A stretch of DNA of 64,000 nt from JADCGM01 sp943370355 (GCA_943370355.1 CALRQP020000009.1:66874-130873), one strand, 5' to 3'; positions 23,818 to 32,014 are shown, counted from the first letter of the stretch. The notes: generated by a model not told the origin, from the sequence alone. Made by a program: numbers and translations.

Positions 23818-24971
23818 ATCCAGCCCAATATGCTGAAGAAGACGGCGAAGAAGGCGTCAAGGACGATCACGAGGAAGATCGATTGCACGACGGCGGCGGT
23901 GGTCCGCTCGCCAACCGACTCGGCGTTCCCGGTGACCTGCATGCCGTGGTAGCAGCCGGTCACCGCGATGATGATGCCGAACACCGGGGCCTTGATCAGC
24001 GTGATCATCAGGTCGGTCATCGGCACGACTTCCTGCGTACGCTGCACGAAAGTGACGAGCGGGATGTGCAGCGAGGCGGCGCAGAACAGCCCGCCGCCGA
24101 TCATTCCCATGATCGCCGCATAGAAACTGAGCACGGGCATCATCAGCGCTGTCGCGATCAGCCGGGGCAAAGTCAGCGTCTCGACCGGCGACAGGCCGAT
24201 CGTCTTCAGCGCGTCGACTTCTTCCGCCAGTTTCATCGAGCCGATCTGCGCTGCGAACGCCGACCCCGACCGGCCCGCGACCATGATCGCGGTCATCAGC
24301 ACGCCGAGTTCGCGCAGGACCGACCGTCCGATCAGATTGATCGTGAACACCTCCGCGCCGAACTGGCGGAGCTGCACCGCACCCTGCTGCGCGATGACGA
24401 TGCCGATCAGGAAGGACATCAGACCGATGATTGCCAGTGAATTGATGCCGACCACTTCGGCCTGCCGCATCACCGCAACCCAGCGCAGGCGCGACGGATG
24501 CGCGATCGTGCGACCAAGCGCGATCATCGCTTCGCCGAGGAACCCGAGGAAATGGCCGAGCAGCGCGACGGTGCGGACGACATATTCGCCAACCTCGGCA
24601 AGCCGGCGCGTCAGCGGATGGCCGCGATCCGGCCGGATGCGCACCGGCTTGTCATGCTCGCCGACCTTGTCGATGAGCTCGCACGCCCCCTCGGGCCCGC
24701 CCTCGATCTTGACTGCAAGATTCGCGCACTTCCAGTCGCGCATCAGCCGGTAGATCAGCCAAGCCCCGACGGTATCCATGCGCTCGACCTTGCCGAGATC
24801 GATCGTCAGCGGCTTGCCGTCCGGCTCAATCTGGTGCGTCTGCCGCGACAGGGCGTTCACATGCGCGACCGTCAGACGCCCGTCGAAGGTCAGCACGCGC
24901 ATGTCATCGCGCGTCTCGTCGGAGAGCGTGGCCGGTCGAGTCATCTTCGGCAGGGTGGCGTCGGGATTCAT
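23814..24971 (-). CDS. mlaE: STAS-MlaE permease fusion
   Basis: The 385-residue protein joins two parts usually encoded separately in enterobacteria. Residues about 15-100 form a STAS domain (LTIDLGKVERMDTVGAWLIY), the counterpart of MlaB. Residues about 130-385 form the MlaE permease (VGINSLAIIGLMSFLIGIVI, LRELGVLMTAIMVAGRSGSA, EEVDALKTIGLSPVE). STAS binds the ATPase and regulates it. The ATG at 24971 is used rather than a TTG three codons upstream. It is first in the operon mlaE-mlaF-mlaD-lipoprotein; no mlaC is present here. Confidence 0.93.
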   Translation of the reverse strand: MNPDATLPKMTRPATLSDETRDDMRVLTFDGRLTVAHVNALSRQTHQIEPDGKPLTIDLGKVERMDTVGAWLIYRLMRDWKCANLAVKIEGGPEGACELIDKVGEHDKPVRIRPDRGHPLTRRLAEVGEYVVRTVALLGHFLGFLGEAMIALGRTIAHPSRLRWVAVMRQAEVVGINSLAIIGLMSFLIGIVIAQQGAVQLRQFGAEVFTINLIGRSVLRELGVLMTAIMVAGRSGSAFAAQIGSMKLAEEVDALKTIGLSPVETLTLPRLIATALMMPVLSFYAAIMGMIGGGLFCAASLHIPLVTFVQRTQEVVPMTDLMITLIKAPVFGIIIAVTGCYHGMQVTGNAESVGERTTAAVVQSIFLVIVLDAFFAVFFSILGWI

Positions 24972-25062
24972 ATCGGGCAAGTCACAAACGCACGGAACTC
25001 GTTATGGGTTCGTTGCGGCGCATCATCATATTTCCGCCACAGCGGGGCGGCAGGGCGCTTCG

Positions 25063-25875
25063 ATGAATTTGGACGTGCTTCCCGTGGGCGAGAATCGGGC
25101 GTGGACCGCACTGCTGCTGGCCGGACAACGGCCGGGCGGCGACCGGCTCGCCGAGCATTTCGGGGAGACGTGGAAGGCGCTCGTGCCGGTTGCGGGCGAA
25201 GCGATGCTGTCGCGCGTTGCGAAGACGCTGCTCGCCAATCCCGAGATCGGCCGTGTTGTCGTCCTGTCGCAGGACCCGGCGGCGCTGACGGCCCGGGCCG
25301 ATACTCAATGGCTGGCGCAGGATCCGCGCGTGACCTGCCTGACCTCGCAGGCGTCGATTTCACTGAGCGTCTCGGCGGCCGCCGGATCGGTCGCCGCGCC
25401 TTGGCCAGTGCTGGTGACGACCGCCGACCATCCGCTCCTGACGCCCGCGATGATCGCGGCCTTTATCGCGGGGGCGGCGAATGCCGATGTCGCGGTCGGC
25501 CTGGTCGAGCGGCGGACGCTGCTCGCGGCGCATCCCGGCAATCAGCGCACCTGGATCAAGCTCAGCGGCGGCGCCTATTCGGGCGCGAACCTTTTCGCTC
25601 TGACGTCGGAAAAGGCGCGTGCCGCACTCGACCTGTGGGCGACCGTCGAAGCCGACCGCAAAAAGGCGGCCAAATTGTTCGCCGCGTTCGGGCCGCTGTT
25701 GGCGCTGCGTGCGGCAACGCGAACGATCACCCTCGCCTCAGCGCTCCGGCTCGCCGGACAGCGGCTCGGCCTGACCGCCAAACCCGTCGTGCTCGATTTC
25801 GCCGAAGCCGCCATCGACGTGGACAAGCCGTCCGACCATAGTCTCGCCGAAGCGATCCTGCAGGCTCGGCGATGA
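25063..25875 (+). CDS. MobA-like nucleotidyltransferase
   Basis: The 270-residue protein has the NTP_transf_3 start ALLLAGQRPGGDRLAEHF, then KALVPVAGEAMLSRV, and an acidic metal site in VTTADHPLLTP. These mark sugar-phosphate or cofactor nucleotidyltransferases such as MobA, IspD or CTP:inositol-1-phosphate enzymes. The substrate is not evident. Its stop overlaps the start of a HAD-IB phosphatase-like gene (ATGA), so the two are coupled and probably act in one pathway. It is divergent from the Mla operon. Confidence 0.87.
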   Translation: MNLDVLPVGENRAWTALLLAGQRPGGDRLAEHFGETWKALVPVAGEAMLSRVAKTLLANPEIGRVVVLSQDPAALTARADTQWLAQDPRVTCLTSQASISLSVSAAAGSVAAPWPVLVTTADHPLLTPAMIAAFIAGAANADVAVGLVERRTLLAAHPGNQRTWIKLSGGAYSGANLFALTSEKARAALDLWATVEADRKKAAKLFAAFGPLLALRAATRTITLASALRLAGQRLGLTAKPVVLDFAEAAIDVDKPSDHSLAEAILQARR

Positions 25876-26534
25876 CCGACTTTGCGATCTACGACATGGA
25901 CCGGACGATCACCCGCACCGGCACTTACACCAACTGGCTCTTGTTCTGGGCGACGCGCCGCGCGCCATGGCGGCTCGTGCTGCTGCCGCTGTGCGGGATC
26001 AACGGGCTGCTGTTCGTGCTGGGCCTGATCGATCGCAAGCGCGTCAAGGAGTTGAATCAGCTCGTGCTCATGGGCCGCCGCGTCAGCCGCGCCCGGCTTG
26101 CGCCGATGGTCGAGGCCTATGCGGGGCGTGTCATGGCGCACAATTCGCTGCCCAAAGCGCTCGCGCAGATCGCTGCCGACAAGGCGGAAGGCCGCCGCGT
26201 CGTGCTCGCCACCGCGTCGCACCGTTTCTATGTCGAGGGAATCGCCCGGCAGCTCGGCGTCACCGACATCGTCGCAACCAATTCGATCTGGGACGGCGAT
26301 CGCCTGACCTGGCGCCTCGACGGCGAGAATTGCTACGGCTCCGCCAAGCGCGACATGGTCGAAGCCTGGCTCAAGGCCGACGGCGCGCCGCGCGGCCATG
26401 TGCGCTTCTACTCGGACCATGCGACTGATGAAGCGATGTTCGAGTTGGCGGACGAAGCCGTTGCAGTGAACGCGCATCCGCCGTTGCGTGCGCTCGCGGC
26501 GGCACGCAGATGGCCGATACGGGATTGGCGTTAG
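25872..26534 (+). CDS. HAD-IB family phosphatase-like protein
   Basis: The 220-residue protein has the PSP/HAD-IB motifs: YDMDRTIT (Asp8 nucleophile, Asp10, Thr12), VLATASHRFYVEGIA (motif II), KRDMVEAW (Lys) and FYSDHATDEAMFE (motif IV). HAD-IB proteins dephosphorylate small molecules such as phosphoserine, and some act in lipid pathways. The coupling to a MobA-like nucleotidyltransferase suggests a two-step making of a nucleotide-activated metabolite or removal of its phosphate; I cannot name it. A hydrophobic stretch around residues 36-52 might touch the membrane. Confidence 0.88.
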   Translation: MTDFAIYDMDRTITRTGTYTNWLLFWATRRAPWRLVLLPLCGINGLLFVLGLIDRKRVKELNQLVLMGRRVSRARLAPMVEAYAGRVMAHNSLPKALAQIAADKAEGRRVVLATASHRFYVEGIARQLGVTDIVATNSIWDGDRLTWRLDGENCYGSAKRDMVEAWLKADGAPRGHVRFYSDHATDEAMFELADEAVAVNAHPPLRALAAARRWPIRDWR

Positions 26535-26687
26535 CGAGCTCCCGCGCAGACGTGCCGGACATAATCTGCTGCATTTGCGAATCAGTCGAACAAAAATCTG
26601 AGTTTTCCGCCGCAAGTGTGCGAGTTTTGCTTGCTTTTTTGCGGCGCACCATTTCGTATTGTGCCGCGCACGGGGGTGGGCAACGGA

Positions 26688-28184
26688 ATGCAGGCAAATT
26701 CCCGCCGGATCATCTTGCCGGCTGTCATGTTCGCGATACTGCTCGGCGCGGCACAGCTGCACGCCGAGGTGCCGCTGGCGCGCTTGACAGGGGTGCAGCC
26801 GCATCTTGCCTGGCTGATCCTTGCAATTGGCGGCTGGCTGTCAGGGGCCTGGCTTGTCGTCCGGCTGATGGCTGCGCTGGTGTGGAGCCGGGTCGGTCGT
26901 AGCACCGGCCGGCACGCGCCGGCCCTGCTGATCCAGCTGACAAACGTCATCATCTACCTCGTCAGTGCGCTCAGCATGGCGGCGAGCGTGTTCGAAGTCT
27001 CGCTGACCGGCGCGGTCGCAACGTCGAGCGTTATCGGCCTCGTCGTCGGCTTCGCGGTCAAGAGCCTGATCTCCGACACTTTCTCGGGCATCGCGCTCAA
27101 TCTCGACAGCGGATTTTCGATCGGTGACTTCATCGAGGTGCAGGACCGCGGCAAGGGCGGCAGCCTGACCGGTCAGGTCACCCAGGTGAACTGGCGCAGC
27201 ACCTATCTGCTGACGCCCGCCGGGTCGGTGCTGGTCTTGCCGAACACGCTGATGAGCGAGTCGGTCGTGCTGAACCTGTCGAAGCCCGACGCGGTCAGCG
27301 AATATGACATCATCATCACGCTCGATTTCGAGGTCGCCGTCGACCGGGCGATCCGCGTGCTGACGGCGGCGGTCGAGGCCGCGTCGGCGGAGAATCCGGC
27401 GATTTTCGACTGCCATGTCCGCGTCGAGGACACCAATATCAACGGAGTCGACTACCGCATCAAATATACCTTCAATCCAGGTACACTCCCGCCGGGCAAG
27501 GAAAACCGCCGGGTCCGCGCGCAGATCCTCCGGCATGTGCTGCGGCATCTGAAGCTCACCGGCCTCAGCATCGCGCATCCCAAGCTCGACAATTGGCAGC
27601 GCGCGGGCGGTGCCTTCGACGAAGAGCTCGGCGACGCAAGCCATCGCCGCCGCCTGCTGCGCAATGTCGACCTGTTCCGGGCACTGACCGACGATGAGCT
27701 GTTCGACCTCGCCGCCCGGATGACGCAGCGGACCTACCAGCCGGGCGCGCGGATCATAAAGACGGGCGAGCCCGGTCAGTCGATGTTCGTAATGAGCGAA
27801 GGCCTCGTCACCGTCCGCATCAAGACGCAAGAGAGCGAGGTCGACGTCGCGACGTTGTCGCCCGGCGATTTCTTCGGGGAAATGTCGCTGCTGACCGGCG
27901 AGCCGCGCAGCGCGGCGATCGTCGCGGTGACTGATGCGGTCGCCTTCGAGATCGACAAGGCCGATATCGAACCCCTGCTCGACAGCAATCCCGAGGCTGC
28001 GGAAATGCTGAGCCTCGCCGTCGCCGAACGCCGCCTCGCCTCCGACGCGGCCCGCTCGGCCAAACCGCCCGAGGAACAGGCCGCCGACCGCGCGTCATTG
28101 GCCGGCAAGATTTTCGCGAGCATGTCGAAGTTCTTCGGCAAACGCGAGACGAAACCTGCTTTGCTCAAGACCGCGCGCAACTAA
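26688..28184 (+). CDS. MscS-like channel with cyclic nucleotide-binding domain
   Basis: The 498-residue protein has about four membrane segments (roughly residues 10-27, 38-60, 80-100 and the pore helix 108-130, SSVIGLVVGFAVKSLISDTF). The MscS beta domain (GFSIGDFIEV, LTPAGSVLVLPNTLM) follows. Residues about 325-440 form a cyclic nucleotide-binding domain with the phosphate-binding cassette FFGEMSLLTGEPRSAAI, in which the key Glu and Arg are kept. This is the bCNG architecture, in which cyclic nucleotide gates a MscS-type pore. The ATG at 26688 is chosen over GTG 26616, since membrane segments begin after it. GGGGGTGGG lies upstream. Confidence 0.9.
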   Translation: MQANSRRIILPAVMFAILLGAAQLHAEVPLARLTGVQPHLAWLILAIGGWLSGAWLVVRLMAALVWSRVGRSTGRHAPALLIQLTNVIIYLVSALSMAASVFEVSLTGAVATSSVIGLVVGFAVKSLISDTFSGIALNLDSGFSIGDFIEVQDRGKGGSLTGQVTQVNWRSTYLLTPAGSVLVLPNTLMSESVVLNLSKPDAVSEYDIIITLDFEVAVDRAIRVLTAAVEAASAENPAIFDCHVRVEDTNINGVDYRIKYTFNPGTLPPGKENRRVRAQILRHVLRHLKLTGLSIAHPKLDNWQRAGGAFDEELGDASHRRRLLRNVDLFRALTDDELFDLAARMTQRTYQPGARIIKTGEPGQSMFVMSEGLVTVRIKTQESEVDVATLSPGDFFGEMSLLTGEPRSAAIVAVTDAVAFEIDKADIEPLLDSNPEAAEMLSLAVAERRLASDAARSAKPPEEQAADRASLAGKIFASMSKFFGKRETKPALLKTARN

Positions 28185-28262
28185 CGTCGCAGGTGGTTGA
28201 CCGCCTCGCCGAGCGCCGACAGGAACCGCGCGCGCTGTGAATTTGCCATCGGCGCGTCCGCC
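28185..28262 (-). pseudogene. Relic of a DUF188 gene 3' end
   Basis: On the minus strand this stretch encodes ADAPMANSQRARFLSALGEA followed by VNHLRR and a stop. This closely matches the C-terminus of the DUF188 protein encoded 520 bases away (RSRFLSALDEAVNRLQRA). The nucleotide match runs over about 75 bases, with CGAGCGCCGACAGGAA shared exactly. No start or N-terminal domain remains. It looks like a leftover of a duplicated or replaced DUF188 gene, on the other side of the MAPEG gene. Confidence 0.65.
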
Positions 28263-28301
28263 TGACATCCTCCCCGCCATCTGCTCGGGGGAGAGACCGC
28301 C

Positions 28302-28706
28302 ATGACACTGCCCATCACCGCTTTGACCGCTGCGATCTGCGCGATCATGCTGCTGTTGACCGCCATCGATACCGTGCGCCGCCGGATGGCCGCCCGTGTC
28401 GCGTTCGGCGACGGCGGCGATGCCGGGCTGGTCAGCGCGACCCGCAGCCACGGCAATCTCGCTGAACATGCGCCGCTCACTATCCTGATGATCGGCGTGC
28501 TCGAGCTTTCGCATGCCGACCACCAGATATTGTCGGGGATCGCCGCGATATTCCTTGCCGCGCGGGCGCTGCACATCGTCGGCCTCTATGCGCCGATGAG
28601 CGCCAAGCCGCCGCTGCCACGCTCGCTGGGTGTCATCGGAACCTGGCTGACGATGCTGGCGCTGACCGGCTGGATCCTGTTCCGGATCGTCACCCTGAAC
28701 GGCTGA
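28302..28706 (+). CDS. MAPEG family membrane protein
   Basis: The 134-residue protein has four hydrophobic segments and the MAPEG hallmark: a first helix, then RSHGNLAEHAPLTILMIGVLE (Asn/Glu motif), a HADHQIL loop and ARALHIVGLY. MAPEG proteins are trimeric glutathione-dependent membrane enzymes or relatives, and the bacterial ones are of unclear substrate. GGGGGAGAG precedes the ATG. Its stop directly abuts the stop codon of the convergent DUF188 gene, and a DUF188 relic lies just upstream, so it may have been inserted beside that gene. Confidence 0.88.
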   Translation: MTLPITALTAAICAIMLLLTAIDTVRRRMAARVAFGDGGDAGLVSATRSHGNLAEHAPLTILMIGVLELSHADHQILSGIAAIFLAARALHIVGLYAPMSAKPPLPRSLGVIGTWLTMLALTGWILFRIVTLNG

Positions 28707-29162
28707 TCAGGCGCGCTGCAGCCGGTTCACCGCTTCGTCGAGCGCCGACAGGAAACGCGAGCGGTCCGCCTTGCCGAACGGCGCGGGACCGCCCGTCACA
28801 TCGCCCATCGCGCGCAGGTCGGCCATGAGCGCGCGGGTCGCGACCGCGTTGCCGATGGTCGCCGCCGTGAACGGCTTGCCGGTCGGTGCCAGCACCACGG
28901 CCCCCGCCTTCACGCAGCGGTCGGCGAGCAGGATGTCGGCGGTGATGACGATGCTCTTCGGCCCGGCGCGCTCGGCGATCCAGTCGTCGGCCGCATCGAA
29001 ACTGCCGCTGACCTGCACGCGCTCGACGAACGGCTCGGGCGTCACGCGGATCGGCGCGTTGGCGACGATCTTGACCGGCGTCTGCGTGCGGCGCGCAACG
29101 CGGTAGATTTCCTCTTTGACCGGGCAAGCGTCGGCGTCGACGAGGATCTCGGGGGTGTGCAT
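28707..29162 (-). CDS. YaiI/YqxD family protein (DUF188)
   Basis: The 151-residue protein is a clear DUF188 member: ILVDADACPVKEEIYRVA at the N-terminus, FDAADDWIAE, IVITADILLADRC, and GKPFTAATIGNAVATRAL. The fold is PIN-like and its acidic residues suggest nuclease activity, but the function is unproven. The start could be ATG 29162 (used; GGGGCGG lies upstream) or ATG 29174. It is convergent with the MAPEG gene and separated from prfC by a REPIN-like repeat. A copy of its 3' end persists at 28185-28262. Confidence 0.92.
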   Translation of the reverse strand: MHTPEILVDADACPVKEEIYRVARRTQTPVKIVANAPIRVTPEPFVERVQVSGSFDAADDWIAERAGPKSIVITADILLADRCVKAGAVVLAPTGKPFTAATIGNAVATRALMADLRAMGDVTGGPAPFGKADRSRFLSALDEAVNRLQRA

Positions 29163-29183
29163 GAGCCGCCCCATATCTCACTT

Positions 29184-29302
29184 CCGTCATCCCGGCGACC
29201 GCCGGGACCCCGGAGCAAAACAAAAAATGCACGCGGAAGCGTGCGCGCGCTGCCGCGCGCATTCTTTAAGCTTCTGGGTCCCGGCGTTCGCCGGGATGAC
29301 GG
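29184..29302. repeat. REPIN-like inverted repeat, copy 2
   Basis: Arms at 29184-29210 and 29276-29302 are nearly perfect complements and share the outer ends CCGTCATCC...GGATGACGG with the element at 2671-2751. Each arm folds on itself (TCCCGGCG/CGCCGGGA). The 65-base centre adds two more hairpins: GCACGC/GCGTGC, and TGCGCGC/GCGCGCA. It fills the spacer between DUF188 and prfC, where it could also end transcription. Confidence 0.75.
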
Positions 29303-29307
29303 AACAG

Positions 29308-30861
29308 CTACCCGTGCGCCCGCTCGCGCGTCGCCGTGAACCGCAAATCCGGGTTGCGCTGGCTCGTGTAGTTCAGCTCCCACCCGTCCCGCGCCAGATA
29401 GACCGGTGCACCGTCCCGGTCTTCGCCGACCATCGACTTATGCTCGTCGATGAACGCCGCGAGCTTCGCGGGATCGTCCGACGCCAGCCAGCGCGCCGTT
29501 TCCCACGGGCTCGGCTCGAAGCCGGCATCGACCTTATATTCGGCCTGCATCCGGCTGATCAGCACGTCCAATTGCAGCTGCCCGACCACGCCGACGATCC
29601 ACTGCGAACCGATCATCGGGCGGAACACCTGCGTCACGCCCTCCTCGGCCATGTCGTTGAGCGCATTGCGCAGCTGCTTGGTCTTGGTCGGATCGCCGAG
29701 CTTCACGCGGCGCAGGATTTCCGGCGCGAAATTGGGGATGCCGGTGAAGGTGATCGCCTCTCCTTCGGTCAGCGTATCGCCGACGCGCAAAGACCCGTGG
29801 TTCGGGATGCCGATAATATCGCCCGGAAACGCCTCGTCGGCGAGTTCGCGGCTCTGCGCGAAGAAGAAGATCGGGCTGTGCACGGCGATGACCTTGCCGG
29901 TCTGCACCTGCTTCAGCTTCATGCCGCGCTTGAACCGCCCTGACACCAGCCGCAGGAAGGCGACGCGGTCGCGGTGCTGCGGGTCCATATTGGCCTGCAC
30001 CTTGAACACGAAGCCGGTCACCGCAGGCTCGGACGGATCGATGTTGCGCGGGCTCGCCGGTTGCGGCCGCGGCGGCGGGGCGTGCGCGGCCAAGGCTGCG
30101 ATCAGCTGCTCGACGCCGAACTCGCGCAGCGCCGAGCCGAAATAGACCGGCGTCAGATTGCCCGCCCGGTACATCTCGCCATCGAACGGCGCATAGCCGC
30201 CGACCGCCAGTTCGGCCTCTTCGCGCAGCTGCGCCGCGCGGCCCGGCGACAGCAGCGTGTCGAGCTTCGGATCGTCGAGGCCGGTCAATTGCTCGGTGAC
30301 CGCGCCGTCGGGGCGGATCAGCCGGTTGGCCATGAGGTCGTACAGCCCCTCGAACTCGCCGCCCATGCCGGCCGGCCACATCATCGGACAGACGTCGAGC
30401 GCCAGTTTCGACGCAATCTCGTCCAGCAGCTCGAACGGCGAGCGGCCCTCGCGGTCGATCTTGTTGATGAAGGTGATGATCGGCACGTCGCGCAGGCGGC
30501 ACACCTCGAACAGCTTCAGCGTCTGCGCTTCGATGCCGCGCGCCGCGTCGATGACCATCACCGCCGAATCGACGGCGGTCAGCGTGCGGTAGGTATCCTC
30601 GCTGAAATCCTCATGCCCCGGCGTGTCGAGCAGGTTGAAGGTGATGCCATTCTTCTCGAAGGTCATCACCGAGGAGGTGACCGAGATGCCGCGCTGCTGC
30701 TCGATCTTCATCCAGTCCGACCGCGCCCGCCGGTTCTGCCCGCGTGCCTTGACCTCGCCAGCCAAATGGATCGCGCCGCCCGACAGCAAGAGCTTCTCGG
30801 TCAGCGTGGTCTTGCCCGCGTCGGGATGCGAAATGATCGCGAAGGTACGGCGGTCGGACAA
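29308..30861 (-). CDS. prfC: Peptide chain release factor 3
   Basis: The 517-residue GTPase removes RF1/RF2 from the ribosome after termination. GTP-binding motifs are SHPDAGKTT (G1, residues 11-19), DTPGHEDFSEDT (G3) and FINKIDRE (G4). The RF3 C-terminal domains follow (FAPEILRRVKLGDPTKTKQL, VVGQLQLDVLISRM). The length is close to E. coli RF3 (529). The start is TTG 30861, supported by AGGAAG five bases upstream and by the MSDRRTFAIISHPDAG-like N-terminus; no ATG suits. Confidence 0.96.
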   Translation of the reverse strand: MSDRRTFAIISHPDAGKTTLTEKLLLSGGAIHLAGEVKARGQNRRARSDWMKIEQQRGISVTSSVMTFEKNGITFNLLDTPGHEDFSEDTYRTLTAVDSAVMVIDAARGIEAQTLKLFEVCRLRDVPIITFINKIDREGRSPFELLDEIASKLALDVCPMMWPAGMGGEFEGLYDLMANRLIRPDGAVTEQLTGLDDPKLDTLLSPGRAAQLREEAELAVGGYAPFDGEMYRAGNLTPVYFGSALREFGVEQLIAALAAHAPPPRPQPASPRNIDPSEPAVTGFVFKVQANMDPQHRDRVAFLRLVSGRFKRGMKLKQVQTGKVIAVHSPIFFFAQSRELADEAFPGDIIGIPNHGSLRVGDTLTEGEAITFTGIPNFAPEILRRVKLGDPTKTKQLRNALNDMAEEGVTQVFRPMIGSQWIVGVVGQLQLDVLISRMQAEYKVDAGFEPSPWETARWLASDDPAKLAAFIDEHKSMVGEDRDGAPVYLARDGWELNYTSQRNPDLRFTATRERAHG

Positions 30862-30947
30862 GGCGGCTTCCTGGCGGGGAGAGGGAGCGCGCGGGATTAG
30901 CGGGTTGGCGCGGCGGGGGCAATTGCCGGAGCTGGGGCCTCATCAGC

Positions 30948-31352
30948 CTACTCGCTGCATCGATCTGTTCGGCAACGCTTGATGCGAAGCACCTTCAAAA
31001 CCCGAACCTCGTCGTCAAACCCGCTGATTGGGACGTCAAGTTTGCGATGAACGCCGCGAAATTCGATTTTGTAGGTGCGCCCATAGCTAGCTGACATATT
31101 TGCCGCCCGGTCCGCGCCTACCATCGCACGGCGCAACTCGCCATTTCCGTGGACCAGCCATCCCACTACGACGCTGATCGGTCCCCTCAGCATGACCTCG
31201 GGCACAAAGGCCGTCTCGGGACCAACGCTGACCTGTCCGCGGTAGATTTCCGTGCCTCCTCGGGCCGCGACGGGGAGCACCGCGCTCTGTCCCGTCGAAA
31301 GGACCGAAATCAGGAACAACGGAAGCGCAACCGCTACTTTCAGCACAAGCAC
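30948..31352 (-). CDS. Small secreted protein, unknown function
   Basis: The 134-residue protein starts with a signal peptide (hydrophobic LKVAVALPLFLISVLSTG). The mature part is beta-rich (GTEIYRGQVSVGPE, VMLRGPISVVVGWLVHG, RTYKIEFRGVHRKL) and ends RIKRCRTDRCSE, with a pair of cysteines. No family is recognised. The start is GTG 31352 or GTG 31346, both after GAGAGGGG. Local base composition is less GC-rich than its neighbours. It is divergent from the type IV secretion cluster and shares its promoter region, so it may be linked in regulation or function; this is only positional evidence. Confidence 0.6.
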   Translation of the reverse strand: MLVLKVAVALPLFLISVLSTGQSAVLPVAARGGTEIYRGQVSVGPETAFVPEVMLRGPISVVVGWLVHGNGELRRAMVGADRAANMSASYGRTYKIEFRGVHRKLDVPISGFDDEVRVLKVLRIKRCRTDRCSE

Positions 31353-31363
31353 ATTCCCCTCTC

Positions 31364-31379
31364 GATACGCCCGCGTATC
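31364..31379. promoter_or_regulatory. Perfect palindrome in the divergent T4SS promoter region
   Basis: GATACGC and GCGTATC form a perfect 7+7 bp inverted repeat separated by CC. It lies in the 86-base spacer between the small secreted-protein gene and virB1, about 60 bases before virB1. The position and symmetry suit a dimeric repressor or activator site controlling both directions. Confidence 0.45.
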
Positions 31380-31438
31380 ACGAGTCGACGGGCGGTGCGG
31401 GTTTCACTACCATATGCGCCCTTGGGAGCGGGGTGATT

Positions 31439-32014
31439 ATGCGGGGACTGACAGCCGCCGGGCTGGCCTTTGCGGCGCTGGGGAGCGCTGCCGCTGGCGC
31501 GCAGGTGCTTGAGATCGGCGATGACGGCAGCGTCGCGACCTATAGCGGCGCGGCGACCTACACCGACGCCGGTGTGACCCCGATCAGGCAGGCGGTGCAG
31601 GCGCGCGCGACATCGGCTCCGGCCGAAACGGTGCGGCGCGAGCTGGCGGCGGCGGCGGCGGCGCAGGCGCTCGATCCGGCGCTGCTCGAGGCGGTGGCGT
31701 GGCAGGAGTCACGCTTTCGTCATCAGGCGCTGTCACCGAAGGGCGCGGCGGGCGTCATGCAGCTGATGCCGGAGACGGCGCTGGCGCTGGGGGTGGACCG
31801 GTTCGATCTGGGGCAGAATATTGCGGGCGGTGCGGCCTATCTCGGTGATATGCTGCGCAGATTCGGTGGCGACCGCAGTCTGGCGCTCGCAGCCTATAAT
31901 GCCGGGCCGGGTGCGGTGTTGCGCTATGGCGGGGTGCCGCCGTTCGCCGAGACGCGGGCCTATGTGAATGCGATCCTGAGCCGGGTCGGTGCGGTATCTG
32001 GAGGGACGAATTGA
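31439..32014 (+). CDS. virB1: VirB1-like lytic transglycosylase
   Basis: The 191-residue protein has a signal peptide (cleavage near AAAGAQ) and an SLT domain: catalytic Glu in VAWQESRFRHQALSP, then GAAGVMQLMPETALALGV and LALAAYNAGPGAV. It should open peptidoglycan locally so that the secretion channel can be assembled. ATG 31439 is used; a GTG two codons earlier is possible, and GGGAGCGGGG lies upstream. It is the first gene of the type IV secretion operon and overlaps virB2 by TGATG. Confidence 0.88.
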   Translation: MRGLTAAGLAFAALGSAAAGAQVLEIGDDGSVATYSGAATYTDAGVTPIRQAVQARATSAPAETVRRELAAAAAAQALDPALLEAVAWQESRFRHQALSPKGAAGVMQLMPETALALGVDRFDLGQNIAGGAAYLGDMLRRFGGDRSLALAAYNAGPGAVLRYGGVPPFAETRAYVNAILSRVGAVSGGTN

